From the NCBI GenBank assembly GCA_900549725.1, contig URPL01000001.1, positions 62,001 to 126,000 of the forward strand: 64,000 nucleotides of DNA, given 5' to 3'. Below the pieces are notes generated by a model that was given only the letters and a program-made list of their open reading frames with translations, had not been told where the DNA came from and searched no databases. The stretch comes from an uncultured Eubacteriales bacterium (GTDB lineage Bacteria; Bacillota; Clostridia; Oscillospirales; CAG-272). The position numbers and the translations under genes were made by a program. Shown here one piece after another: positions 41,743 to 50,486 of this stretch; position 1 is the first letter of the stretch, and each line of letters begins with the position of its first letter.

Positions 41743-42648
41743 ATGCGCAAAAGAGAAAAAATCGGAATCGTTTGCATTTTGGCGGCGTTGCTGCTTTGCG
41801 GCTGTCTGCAAAAGTCACAGAAATTTCCGCTGGCAGAGCAAACGGAAGCACAAACAAAATTGCAGACGGAACGGCAAACGGAACAAGCGGCGGAGCAAAC
41901 GGATCCGGCGAAGGAAGAAGCAACGGAGTGCCTCTCCCCGGAGCAGGTGCACCCGCCGCGGCAGGGGTTGCAAAGTGAGGAGCCCCTCTTAGCCCCCGTC
42001 CGTCCGCAGGTTTTGATGTATCATGCCGTGAGCGATACGCCGTTCAGCCCGCTGACTTCTCTGTTTGTGCGTCCTGCCGATCTGCGGGCGCATATTGATG
42101 CGCTGCAGCAGCAGGGATATCGGTTTTATTTTGCGGATGAATATGCGGAGAGGCCCGAAAAGAGCGTGATTCTGACCTTTGACGACGGCTATGAAGACAA
42201 TTATACGGAGCTTTTTCCCATTTTGCAGGAAAGCGGCGCCGTTGCAACGGTGTTTTTGATTCAAAACTGCGTCGGGCAGGAGAATTATTTAAGCGAGGAA
42301 CAGATTTTGCAAATGCAGGCAAGCGGCCTTGTGCGCTTCGGATGCCATACTGCCGATCATGTGGCTTTGGCGGGTCAAAGTGCGCAGGAAATGAGGGAGC
42401 AGATGCAAAGCTGCAAGCGGTATCTTGAGACGCTGCTCGGTGTGCCGTGCCGGTCGGTGGCATATCCGTACGGCTCGTATAACGAGAACGTTTGCCGTGC
42501 GGCGGGGGAGTTGTTTTCCTTCGGATATACCACCGACAATCCGTGCCGCTTTGCAAAAACGGGAAATGCTCCCATGGCATTACCGCGCCATTATATCAGC
42601 CGCGGAATGAGTGCGGTCGGCGTTTTGGAAAGACTTGACGGAGAATAA
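41743..42648 (+). CDS. Polysaccharide deacetylase lipoprotein
   Basis: 301 residues. Lipobox LLLCGC (Cys21) then a Gln/Thr/Glu-rich low-complexity spacer to ~residue 85. NodB-type carbohydrate esterase 4 domain: VLMYHAVSD, TFDDGYEDNY (catalytic Asp and metal Asp), FGCHTADHVAL (His ligands) and SVAYPYGSYNENV. Likely deacetylates peptidoglycan or a surface glycan outside the membrane. AATCGGGGGGCGG precedes the ATG; the next gene starts 2 nt after the stop. Confidence 0.88.
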   Translation: MRKREKIGIVCILAALLLCGCLQKSQKFPLAEQTEAQTKLQTERQTEQAAEQTDPAKEEATECLSPEQVHPPRQGLQSEEPLLAPVRPQVLMYHAVSDTPFSPLTSLFVRPADLRAHIDALQQQGYRFYFADEYAERPEKSVILTFDDGYEDNYTELFPILQESGAVATVFLIQNCVGQENYLSEEQILQMQASGLVRFGCHTADHVALAGQSAQEMREQMQSCKRYLETLLGVPCRSVAYPYGSYNENVCRAAGELFSFGYTTDNPCRFAKTGNAPMALPRHYISRGMSAVGVLERLDGE

Positions 42649-42650
42649 GC

Positions 42651-43349
42651 ATGGAAACGGAAACAATTCTTTATGAAACGAAAGAATTCCTTGTTGTAAA
42701 AAAGCCCGTCGGGCTTGCATCGCAGGGGGACGGCAGCACGGACGATTTGTGCAGCCGCCTTGCGGCGCGCTGCGGCCGGGTCTGCTATGCGGTGCATCGG
42801 CTGGATCAGATGACGGGCGGGGTGATGGTATACGCCAAAACAAAGGCGACGGCAGCCGCGCTGGGGCAGGCGTTTGCAGCCCATGCGGTGCAAAAGGAAT
42901 ATCTGTGTGTGACGGAGGGCTGCCCGAAGCCGGCACAGGGGCAGCTTTGCGACGTGCTTTTTTTCGACCGTGCGGCGGGCAAGAGCTTCCCCGTGCGGCA
43001 AAAGGCAGACGGCACCTATCGGCGCGGGGCAAAGCCCGCAAAGCTTTTTTATGAGGTTTTGCAACAGGCGGATACATCCGTGGGCACGCGGGCGCTGCTG
43101 CGCGTTCGCCTTGAAACGGGGCGCACGCATCAGGTGCGCTGCCAAATGGCGGCGCAGAGCACACCGCTTTGCGGCGACGGAAAATACGGAGGGCGCGACC
43201 ACGGCTGCCGAGCGGCACTTTGGGCGGCTTCGCTGCGTTTTACAGACCCGAAAACAGGCAAGGAGCTTTCGTTTTGCGCATCGCCGCCGCAGAGCTACCC
43301 GTGGAATTTATTTGACTGCATCGAAAAGGAGCGTTGGGGCGAGCCTTAA
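42651..43349 (+). CDS. RluA-family pseudouridine synthase
   Basis: Isomerises uridine in rRNA or tRNA. 232 residues, catalytic domain only, with no S4 domain. Motif II HRLDQMTGGVMVYAKT carries the catalytic Asp; KKPVGLASQGD is the usual first strand; LETGRTHQVRCQMA and PLCGDGKYGG are conserved C-terminal motifs. The exact target (RluC/D/TruC type) cannot be assigned. Two nucleotides after the deacetylase stop, so co-transcribed. Confidence 0.9.
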   Translation: METETILYETKEFLVVKKPVGLASQGDGSTDDLCSRLAARCGRVCYAVHRLDQMTGGVMVYAKTKATAAALGQAFAAHAVQKEYLCVTEGCPKPAQGQLCDVLFFDRAAGKSFPVRQKADGTYRRGAKPAKLFYEVLQQADTSVGTRALLRVRLETGRTHQVRCQMAAQSTPLCGDGKYGGRDHGCRAALWAASLRFTDPKTGKELSFCASPPQSYPWNLFDCIEKERWGEP

Positions 43350-43375
43350 ACGGTAAAAAAATGAATGTCAGACGG

Positions 43376-43420
43376 GGCAGGAAAGCGAAATTTTCGGCTC
43401 CGCCTTTTATTTTCAGGGCA
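43376..43420 (+). terminator. Possible weak terminator after the RluA-type gene
   Basis: Imperfect hairpin GGCAGGA...TCCGCC enclosing GCGAAA/TTTTCG, followed by TTTTATTTT. The rest of 43350-43478 shows no gene. Confidence 0.4.
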
Positions 43421-43478
43421 AAAAAGAAAACAAACCGTTAGAATATTGTAAATGCCGCTGAAATCTTTGCGACAAGGA

Positions 43479-43507
43479 TTGAAAAAGCAGGAATTTTGCG
43501 GTATAAT
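43479..43507 (+). promoter_or_regulatory. Sigma-A promoter of smc
   Basis: TTGAAA, 17-nt spacer, TATAAT. The smc start lies about 150 nt downstream, giving a long GC-rich 5' untranslated region. Confidence 0.85.
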
Positions 43508-43614
43508 ATCATGAGCCGCCGTGCTTTTCGGCGCGGGGAAACCGGGTGCGCAAAAGGGCGCGGCTGATCGGACAGAAAAGCTCCGGCGCCGCACGGGCGG
43601 CGCACGGCAGACGG

Positions 43615-43650
43615 GATAGAAACGATAGAAATGATAGAAATGATAGAAAC
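43615..43650 (+). repeat. Four 9-bp direct repeats in the smc 5' leader
   Basis: GATAGAAAC, GATAGAAAT, GATAGAAAT, GATAGAAAC in tandem, ending directly at the GGAGG ribosome binding site of smc. The repeats are purine-rich and unstructured and could act as a standby or translation-enhancing element; copy-number change would move the upstream hairpins relative to the ribosome binding site. Confidence 0.8.
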
Positions 43651-43664
43651 GGAGGAATCGATTC

Positions 43665-46600
43665 TTGATTCTGAAGACACTTGAGCTGCAGGGCTTCAAA
43701 TCCTTTCCGGATAAGACGGTGCTGCGTTTTGACCGCGGCGCGACGGTGATCGTCGGCCCAAACGGAAGCGGCAAATCGAATATTTCCGATGCGATGAAGT
43801 GGGTGCTCGGCGAGCTTTCCTCCAAAAATCTGCGCGGAAACCGCATGGAAGACGTTATTTTCGGCGGAACGGATACAAGGCGGCAAATGGGATATGCCGA
43901 GGTTACCGTAACCTTTGACAATTCCGAGAGCGCAGGTGTGCGCCTTGTCTCCGATTGCGAGGAGGTCAGCGTCACGCGGCGGTATTACCGCGCGGGTGAG
44001 AGCGAATATTACATCAACAAAAAGCCGGTGCGACTGAAGGATATTCACGAGCTGTTTATGAACACGGGTATCGGCCGCGACGGTTATTCCATTATCGGGC
44101 AGGGGCGCATTGCGGAGATAGTTTCGCAAAAAAGCGAGGATCGCCGCGCCGTATTTGAAGAGGCGGCGGGCATTTCCAAATATCGCTTCAAAAAGATGGA
44201 GGCGGAGAAAAAGCTGCTCGGCGTGGAGGAAAATCTGCTGCGCGCGCAGGACATCTTAAACGAGCTTTCCGCGCGCGTCGGACCGCTGGAAAAGGACGCG
44301 GAGAAAGCAAAAATCTATCTGTCTCTTTACGGAGAGAAAAAGCAGCTGGATGTTTCGCTGTGGCTTTTCGATATGGATGTGCTGCGCGAAAAGATCGAGA
44401 CGCTGAAAAATGAATTTTTGCTCTCCAAGGGCGAATATGACCGCGCAGGAGAAGAGCTGACGGATCTTGAAAACCGCAGCGACCGGCTGTATACCCTGGC
44501 GCAGGAAAACAAGGCGCAGGCGGAAAAATGCACGGAGCTGCTTTCCGAAATCGCCGCAAGGCGTCTCGGCGCCAAGGCGCAGATCGGTATTTTGGAAAAC
44601 GAGATCGAGCATATCGACGAGCGCCTCGGGCAGACAGACGAAAAGCAGACGCAGCGCCACGATTTTCTGGAAAAGGCGCGCGCGGAGCTTACCGCTTTGC
44701 AGCAGAAGGCGCAGGCAATGAGCGCCGAGCTTGTGCAGGCAAAGGAAGCGCTTGCAAAGAGCGAGAAGACCGTGGAGGAGCGGGACCGCGCGCTGGACGG
44801 CGCATGGAATGCCGTTTCCGAGGCAGAGGAGCGCATTGCAAAAGCGCTGGCGGATCAGGGGCTTGCACGGGGCTCGGCTGCCGTTTTGGAGGAAACCAAG
44901 ATAACGCAGGCGCAGCGCGCGGCGCAAAATCGAGAAGCCGCAGAGCAGGTGCGCGGCGAGCTTGCGCTTTTGACCGAGCGCTGTGAAAAGGCGCAGAAAG
45001 CCATCGCCGCCTATGAGGAAAAGGCGGTGCAGTCCGACGCGGCGGCGCAGAAGGTGCAGGAGCTGCTGCAGCAGCTTGCCGAAAAAAGACAGGCGCTTGC
45101 CGCGGCGCAAAACGAATATTATCTTGCCTATACCGAAAAGAAAAACCGCATTGAGGCACTTTCCCGCATGGAGGAGCTGTTTGAGGGATATTCCCGCAGC
45201 GTGCGCTTTATTATGAATGCCTACGGGCAAAAAAAGCTGCGCTGCGCTGCTTTGCACGGGCCGGTTTCCAAGCTTATCTCGGTGCAGCAGCGCTTTGCAA
45301 CGGCGGTGGAAACGGCGTTCGGCGGGAATATGCAGAATATTGTCGTGCAGGATGAGGAAAGCGCAAAGGAAGCCATTCGCTATCTCAAAGAGCAAAACGG
45401 CGGCCGCGCGACCTTTTACCCCATTGAGACCGTGCGCGCACAGCGCGCCCCCGACATTTCGGCAGCAAAGGGCATCGCAGGCTTTTTGGGCACGGTGAGC
45501 GAGCATGTGGACTGCGCGCCGGAGTACCGCGAGGTTGTGGACGCCATGATCGGCAAGATCCTGATTGCCGATACCATCGAAAGCGCGGCAAAGGTAGCAA
45601 AGGCGATGCGGTATACCGTGCGCGTTGTTACGCTGGACGGACAGCAGGTCAATGCGGGCGGCTCGTTTACGGGCGGTTCGCTGCGGCAGGACAGCGGACT
45701 TTTGACAAGAGCGGCGCAAATCGACGCGCTGCGGCGGGAGATGAACGAATTTTCCGAAAAGATCAAAAAGGCGCAGCGCGAGGATGAAGCGCTTGCAAAA
45801 GAGGAGCAGACGCAAAAGGACGCGCTTGCAACGGAGCAGATGCACTCACAGATGCTGCGCACGCTGCAAAACGCAGAGCAAACGCAGCTGCAGGTGCTGA
45901 AAACGCAGGCGGACGCAGAGCAGGCACAGCTTGACACCCTTGCGGAGCAGAGCGCGCTTTTGCAAAACGAAGAGGCGGCATATTTTGCGCAAAAAGAGGC
46001 GCTTTCGGCGGCGCAGCAGGCGGCAGAGCTTGCGGCGCGGCAGGCGCAGGAGCAAAAAGAAGAATGCATTCGGCAAAGAGAGGCGCTTGCATCGGAGCTT
46101 GCTCAGGCACAAAAGGAGCAGGGGCGGCTGCAGGTGAGCACGGCGGAGCTGCAAAAGGATACGCAGGCGGCGCAGCTTGCGGCGGAGCAGATGCGCCAAA
46201 GCATTGAGAGCGCCGAGGAAAAATTCCGCGCGGCAAGCGATGAGAAGGATCAGCTTGCAAAAAAGCGCAGCGAATGCGTTGCCGCCATCGAGCAGCAGCG
46301 CGCATCGGAGCAGGCAGAGAACGAAAACGAAAAGCAGGCTGTTGCAAACCGCGCCGCGGCGCAGCAAAAGAGCCTGGAATATGAACAAAAGCAAACGGCT
46401 CTGCGTGAGCAGATGAAGGATAAAACGCATGAAAAGGAGCTTTTGTTCCGTCAATATACAAAGGCAGAGGCAAACCATGCGGCGGCGCAAAACGAGCGGG
46501 ATAAACGCACGGGCGCTATGTGGGATGAATATGAGCTGACGCTTTCCTCCGCGCTGAACCTTGACTATCCCCCGCTTGACGCCGAATGTCGCCCAGCTGC

Positions 46601-47255
46601 TGCGGCAAGGCTGGCGGAGCTGCGCGGGAAGATCAAGCAGCTGGGCACGGTGCATGTCGGCGCGATCGAGGAATATGCCGCGGTCAAGGAGAGGTATGAT
46701 TTTCTGAGCACGCAGGTGCAGGATCTGAATGTATCCAAGGAGGATCTGGCAAAAATTATTTATCAGCTGGAGCAGGAGATGCGCACGCGCTTTTCCGAAA
46801 CCTTTGAACAGGTCAACACCGCCTTTCGCGAGGTTTTTCGCGAGCTGTTCGGCGGCGGCCATGCGGAGCTGCGCCTGACGGAGCCGGAAAATGTTTTGGC
46901 AAGCGGCATCCAGATCAATGTCGCACCGCCCGGCAAAATTATCAAAAATCTGATGCTGCTCTCGGGCGGTGAGCAGGCGTTTGTCGCCATTGCGCTGTAT
47001 TTTGCGCTGCTGCGCGTCAACCCGGCGCCGTTTTGCATTTTGGATGAGATCGAGGCGGCGCTGGATGAGGTCAACGTTGATAAATTCGCATCGTATCTCA
47101 AGCGCCATTCCGACCGCACGCAGTTCATCGTGATCACGCACCGCCGCGGCACCATGGAAATGGCGGACAGGCTCTACGGCGTGACTATGCAGGAAAAGGG
47201 CATTTCAACGGTGCTTGCCGTGCAGATGAGCCAGGTCGGCAATTATCTCAAATAA
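43665..47255 (+). CDS. smc: Chromosome segregation protein SMC
   Basis: 1196 residues, full length for bacterial SMC; TTG start after GGAGGAATC. Head N-half: LKTLELQGFKSFPDKT, Walker A VGPNGSGKSN (residues ~32-39), VLGELSSKNLRG. Coiled coil, hinge around residues ~510-660 (YGQKKLRCAALHGPVSKLI; NAGGSFTGGSLRQ), returning coiled coil very rich in Gln/Ala/Glu. Head C-half: signature LSGGEQAFVAIAL and Walker B PFCILDEIEAALDE. Condenses and segregates DNA with ScpAB. Upstream acpP/rnc, common before smc, are absent here; ftsY follows by 12 nt. Confidence 0.97.
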   Translation: MILKTLELQGFKSFPDKTVLRFDRGATVIVGPNGSGKSNISDAMKWVLGELSSKNLRGNRMEDVIFGGTDTRRQMGYAEVTVTFDNSESAGVRLVSDCEEVSVTRRYYRAGESEYYINKKPVRLKDIHELFMNTGIGRDGYSIIGQGRIAEIVSQKSEDRRAVFEEAAGISKYRFKKMEAEKKLLGVEENLLRAQDILNELSARVGPLEKDAEKAKIYLSLYGEKKQLDVSLWLFDMDVLREKIETLKNEFLLSKGEYDRAGEELTDLENRSDRLYTLAQENKAQAEKCTELLSEIAARRLGAKAQIGILENEIEHIDERLGQTDEKQTQRHDFLEKARAELTALQQKAQAMSAELVQAKEALAKSEKTVEERDRALDGAWNAVSEAEERIAKALADQGLARGSAAVLEETKITQAQRAAQNREAAEQVRGELALLTERCEKAQKAIAAYEEKAVQSDAAAQKVQELLQQLAEKRQALAAAQNEYYLAYTEKKNRIEALSRMEELFEGYSRSVRFIMNAYGQKKLRCAALHGPVSKLISVQQRFATAVETAFGGNMQNIVVQDEESAKEAIRYLKEQNGGRATFYPIETVRAQRAPDISAAKGIAGFLGTVSEHVDCAPEYREVVDAMIGKILIADTIESAAKVAKAMRYTVRVVTLDGQQVNAGGSFTGGSLRQDSGLLTRAAQIDALRREMNEFSEKIKKAQREDEALAKEEQTQKDALATEQMHSQMLRTLQNAEQTQLQVLKTQADAEQAQLDTLAEQSALLQNEEAAYFAQKEALSAAQQAAELAARQAQEQKEECIRQREALASELAQAQKEQGRLQVSTAELQKDTQAAQLAAEQMRQSIESAEEKFRAASDEKDQLAKKRSECVAAIEQQRASEQAENENEKQAVANRAAAQQKSLEYEQKQTALREQMKDKTHEKELLFRQYTKAEANHAAAQNERDKRTGAMWDEYELTLSSALNLDYPPLDAECRPAAAARLAELRGKIKQLGTVHVGAIEEYAAVKERYDFLSTQVQDLNVSKEDLAKIIYQLEQEMRTRFSETFEQVNTAFREVFRELFGGGHAELRLTEPENVLASGIQINVAPPGKIIKNLMLLSGGEQAFVAIALYFALLRVNPAPFCILDEIEAALDEVNVDKFASYLKRHSDRTQFIVITHRRGTMEMADRLYGVTMQEKGISTVLAVQMSQVGNYLK

Positions 47256-47267
47256 AGGAGAGAGGGC

Positions 47268-48212
47268 ATGGGCTTTTTCGAAAAATTAAAGGCGGGCCTT
47301 TCCAAAACAAAGACGGCGTTTGTCGGGGCGATGAACGATTTGTTCCGTAGGCACGGGCGCATTGACGACGCGCTTTACGATGAATTGGAGGAGCTTTTGT
47401 ATACCGCCGATGTCGGCGTGGAAACCACGGAATATATTTTAGACACCCTGCAGCAGCGCGTGCACGAAAAAAAGGCGACGGAGGCTGCGCAGTGCCGCGA
47501 GATCTTAATCGAAATTCTTTGCGAGCTGGTAGGGCAGGCAGAGCCGCTGCATCTTGAAATGACCCCGTCGGTGATTCTTGTGATCGGGGTCAACGGCGTC
47601 GGAAAAACGACCTCCATTGCAAAAATTGCAAAGCAGCTCAAAGAAAGCGGCAAAAAGGTTTTGCTCGCGGCGGCGGACACCTTCCGCGCGGCGGCGATCG
47701 ATCAAATCGCAATTTGGGCGGACCGCGTCGGCGTCGGGCTGATTCGCCATGAGGAGGGAAGCGACCCCGCTTCTGTTGTTTATGATGCGGCAATCGCCGC
47801 GAAAAATCAGCATGCCGATGTGCTCATTGTGGATACGGCGGGGCGGCTGCACAATAAGAAAAACCTCATGGATGAGCTGGCGAAGATCGACCGCGTGCTC
47901 GCAAGAGAGCTGCCGGGCGCCGACAGGGAGACGCTTTTGGTGCTGGATGCAACAACGGGGCAAAACGCCGTGATTCAGGCGAAGGCATTCAAGGAGGCGG
48001 CAAAGCTGACGGGGCTTATCCTGACGAAAATGGACGGCACCGCAAAGGGCGGCATCGTCTTTTCGATCCGGCGAGAGCTCGGCATTCCGGTCAAATTCAT
48101 CGGGGTGGGCGAGCAGGCGGAGGATCTGCAGCCGTTTTCGGCGCAGGATTTTGTAAAGGCGCTGTTTGAGGGAGAGCATGCCGCAGCCAAAGAAGAAGGA
48201 GAAACGGAATGA
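47268..48212 (+). CDS. ftsY: Signal recognition particle receptor FtsY
   Basis: 314 residues; SRP-receptor GTPase that docks ribosome-nascent chain complexes on the membrane. The short N-terminal region lacks the long acidic A domain, as in most Gram-positives. NG domain: GVNGVGKTTSIAKIA (G1), DTFRAAAIDQ (G2), VDTAGRLHNKKNLM (G3), LTKMDGTAKGG (G4) and FIGVGEQAEDLQPF (G5). AAAGGAGAGAGGGC precedes the ATG; its stop overlaps rdgB as ATGA. Confidence 0.97.
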   Translation: MGFFEKLKAGLSKTKTAFVGAMNDLFRRHGRIDDALYDELEELLYTADVGVETTEYILDTLQQRVHEKKATEAAQCREILIEILCELVGQAEPLHLEMTPSVILVIGVNGVGKTTSIAKIAKQLKESGKKVLLAAADTFRAAAIDQIAIWADRVGVGLIRHEEGSDPASVVYDAAIAAKNQHADVLIVDTAGRLHNKKNLMDELAKIDRVLARELPGADRETLLVLDATTGQNAVIQAKAFKEAAKLTGLILTKMDGTAKGGIVFSIRRELGIPVKFIGVGEQAEDLQPFSAQDFVKALFEGEHAAAKEEGETE

Positions 48213-48817
48213 AATTTGTTTTGGTATCGCACAATGCACATAAGCTTGCCGAGATGCACACATTGCTTGCGCGGCTCTGCCCGGATGCCGAGCTCATCGG
48301 CGCCAAAGAGGCGGGGATCGGCGAAATTGAGGAAACCGGAAGCAGCTTTGAGGAAAACGCGCTGCTCAAGGCGCGCGCAGCCGCAAAGCTCGGTTATATC
48401 GGCATTGCGGACGACAGCGGGCTTTGCGTGGATGCTCTGGACGGCGCGCCCGGCATTTATTCCGCGCGCTATGCAGGGGAGCCCTGCGATGATAAAAAGA
48501 ACAACGATAAGCTTCTGCGCGCGCTGCGCGAGGTGCCCTACGGCAAGCGCACGGCGCAGTTTATAAGCGTTGTGGCAATGGCATTTCCGGACGGGTCTGA
48601 GCCGCTGATTGCGCGCGGAGTTTGCCCCGGAGAGATTCTGAGCGGGCCGCTCGGAGAAAACGGATTCGGATATGACCCGCTGTTTTTCTATCCGCCCTTT
48701 GCCAAGAGCTTTGCGCAGATGGTGCCTGCACAGAAAAACTGGATCAGTCATCGGGCACGCGCCATGGAGCAATTTGCAAAGCTTCTTGAGCAAAGGCTCG
48801 GAAAAGCGGAGGGCTGA
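48209..48817 (+). CDS. rdgB: RdgB/HAM1 non-canonical purine NTP pyrophosphatase
   Basis: 202 residues. Hydrolyses dITP/XTP to keep them out of nucleic acids. VSHNAHKLAEM (substrate loop), EETGSSFEENALLKARAAA, IADDSGLCVDALDGAPGIYSARYAG, ENGFGYDPLFFYPPF and WISHRARAMEQF are the conserved family blocks. Overlaps ftsY by 4 nt. Confidence 0.95.
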   Translation: MKFVLVSHNAHKLAEMHTLLARLCPDAELIGAKEAGIGEIEETGSSFEENALLKARAAAKLGYIGIADDSGLCVDALDGAPGIYSARYAGEPCDDKKNNDKLLRALREVPYGKRTAQFISVVAMAFPDGSEPLIARGVCPGEILSGPLGENGFGYDPLFFYPPFAKSFAQMVPAQKNWISHRARAMEQFAKLLEQRLGKAEG

Positions 48818-48820
48818 GAA

Positions 48821-49114
48821 GTGACGGGAAAACAAAGAGCTTATCTGCGCGCCATGGCAAACGGGCTTGATACCATCTTTCAGATCGGAAAGGGCGGCAT
48901 CAGCGAGGAGACCGTAAAGCAGATCGGCGCTGCGCTTGAGGCAAGAGAGCTGATTAAGGTGCGTGTTTTGGATAATTCGGGGTATACGGCGCGGCAGGCG
49001 TGCGATGCGCTTGCCGGGGCGCTCGGCGCGGACGGCGTGAGCGTTGTGGGGACAAGATTCGTTCTGTATCGCCGCTCGGAGAAAAAGCCGAAGATCGAGC
49101 TGCCGCGCGCATAA
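48821..49114 (+). CDS. yhbY: YhbY/CRM-domain RNA-binding protein
   Basis: 97 residues, GTG start after GCGGAGGGCTGAGAA. Single CRM domain: LTGKQ-like TGKQRAYLRAMANGLDTIFQIGKGGISEET and LEARELIKVRVLDN, plus RFVLYRRSEKKPKIELPR. Binds pre-50S ribosomal particles. In many Firmicutes it lies in the obgE-yhbY-nadD-yqeK order; obgE is missing here. Confidence 0.93.
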   Translation: MTGKQRAYLRAMANGLDTIFQIGKGGISEETVKQIGAALEARELIKVRVLDNSGYTARQACDALAGALGADGVSVVGTRFVLYRRSEKKPKIELPRA

Positions 49115-49156
49115 AGGGCGCGGGTTTAAATTTTGTGAAAAAAAGGGGGCGGCAGC

Positions 49157-49798
49157 GTGCAGGATACCGAAATTACGGAACGCATCGGCATTTACGGCGG
49201 AACCTTCGACCCGTTTCACTTTGGGCATTTGCATGCGCTGCGCGCCTTTTCCGCGGCACTGCACCCGGACAGAATTTTGCTCATGCCCGCTTTTCTGCCG
49301 CCGCACAAAGCGCATCGCGCGGGGGACGACCCCGCTGCGCGCCTTTTTATGCTGCGCGCGCTTGTGCAGCAAGAGGAGTTTGCGCAGATGCGCTGCACCG
49401 TGAGCGACTATGAAATCGCAAAACAGGGCAAAAGCTATTCCTATGATACGCTGTGCCGTTTTTCCGCCCCGCACAGAGCACTTTATTTTCTGATGGGAAC
49501 GGATATGTTCTGCTCGCTTGAGCATTGGTATCGCGGCACGGAGCTGTTTTCCCTGGCACATATGGTGTGCGTTCGCCGCGGCGGTGAAAACGAAGCGCAG
49601 GAATGCGCCTGCATTGCCGAGGCGGCGCAGCGCTATGAGGCGCTGTATCGCGCACGCACCATGGTGCTTGCGGCAGAGCCGTTTGCCCTTTCCTCCACCG
49701 AGGTGCGCATGCGCCTTGCGGCGGGGGAGGATGCCGCGCGCTATTGCCCTGCGCCCGTTGCGCAGATTATCGAAAGGAGCGGGTATTACCGTGAATGA
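49157..49798 (+). CDS. nadD: Nicotinate-nucleotide adenylyltransferase
   Basis: 213 residues, GTG start after AAAAAAAGGGGGCGGC. Transfers AMP to nicotinate mononucleotide in NAD synthesis. Nucleotidyltransferase motifs: YGGTFDPFHFGHLHAL with the HFGH ATP-binding motif, LPPHK, and LSSTEVRMRL (ISSTxIR type). Overlaps yqeK by 8 nt. Confidence 0.96.
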   Translation: MQDTEITERIGIYGGTFDPFHFGHLHALRAFSAALHPDRILLMPAFLPPHKAHRAGDDPAARLFMLRALVQQEEFAQMRCTVSDYEIAKQGKSYSYDTLCRFSAPHRALYFLMGTDMFCSLEHWYRGTELFSLAHMVCVRRGGENEAQECACIAEAAQRYEALYRARTMVLAAEPFALSSTEVRMRLAAGEDAARYCPAPVAQIIERSGYYRE

Positions 49799-50486
49799 AG
49801 AACAGATTTTCTCTGAGATCCGTGCGGCGCTCCCCGCCCTTGTGGGGCAGGAAAAGCGCATGCGCCATATTCTCGGCGTAGAGCAGGAGGCAAAGGCGCT
49901 TTCCGAGCTTTTCTGCGAGGCGGGGCTTTTGCAAAAGGGTGAGGCAAAAAAGCTGCGTCTGGCGGCGCTGGTGCATGATATTACAAAAACGAAAACTACC
50001 GAAGAGCAGCTGCAGCTGTGCCGCGAATACGGCATTGCGACCGATGCCCGCCTGCAAAACAGCTCAAAGCTTTTGCATGCCTACACGGGCGGGCCGTATG
50101 CCGCACAGCGCTTCGGCACGGAATGGATCGACGGCGATGTGCAGCGCGCCGTGCGCTATCATACCACGGGGCGCGCCGGAATGGATTTGCTTGAAAAGCT
50201 GCTGTTTTTGGCGGATTATATTGAGCCGGGGCGCACCTGGCCTGCCTGCGTTACGCTGCGGGCGGAATTTTGGTGCCCGGGAATTGAGCGGTTTGACAAA
50301 GAGGCGCTTGCAAAGCATCTTGACAGGGTGCTGATTCATGCGCTGGATCAGACGCTTTTCGAGCTGCTCCGGGAAAAGCAGCTGATCGATCCGGACACGG
50401 TGTCCGCGCGCAATGCCCTGCTGCTGCCGCAGAAGCAATTACAAGAAGAAAACGACACAAAAACCGTCGAAAAGGAGAACGCCTAA
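49791..50486 (+). CDS. yqeK: YqeK-type HD-domain Ap4A hydrolase
   Basis: 231 residues; GTG start at 49791 within the end of nadD, after GAAAGGAGC. HD-superfamily metal residues are the His of MRHILGVEQEA, HD of LVHDITKTKT, HAYTGGPYA and the late His/Asp of YHTTGRAGMDLLEKLLFLADYIEPGR. Bacterial YqeK cleaves Ap4A to two ADP. Normal core (~190) with a ~30-residue Gln/Glu/Asn tail. Confidence 0.92.
   Translation: MNEEQIFSEIRAALPALVGQEKRMRHILGVEQEAKALSELFCEAGLLQKGEAKKLRLAALVHDITKTKTTEEQLQLCREYGIATDARLQNSSKLLHAYTGGPYAAQRFGTEWIDGDVQRAVRYHTTGRAGMDLLEKLLFLADYIEPGRTWPACVTLRAEFWCPGIERFDKEALAKHLDRVLIHALDQTLFELLREKQLIDPDTVSARNALLLPQKQLQEENDTKTVEKENA

Noticed and set aside
43615..43650. Short direct repeats considered as a CRISPR array
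   Set aside because: Units are 9 bp with no spacers and lie in a 5' leader; no cas genes nearby.
47975..50035. Long minus-strand frame across ftsY-rdgB-nadD-yqeK
   Set aside because: Spans several strongly supported plus-strand genes with family motifs; composition is antisense-like.
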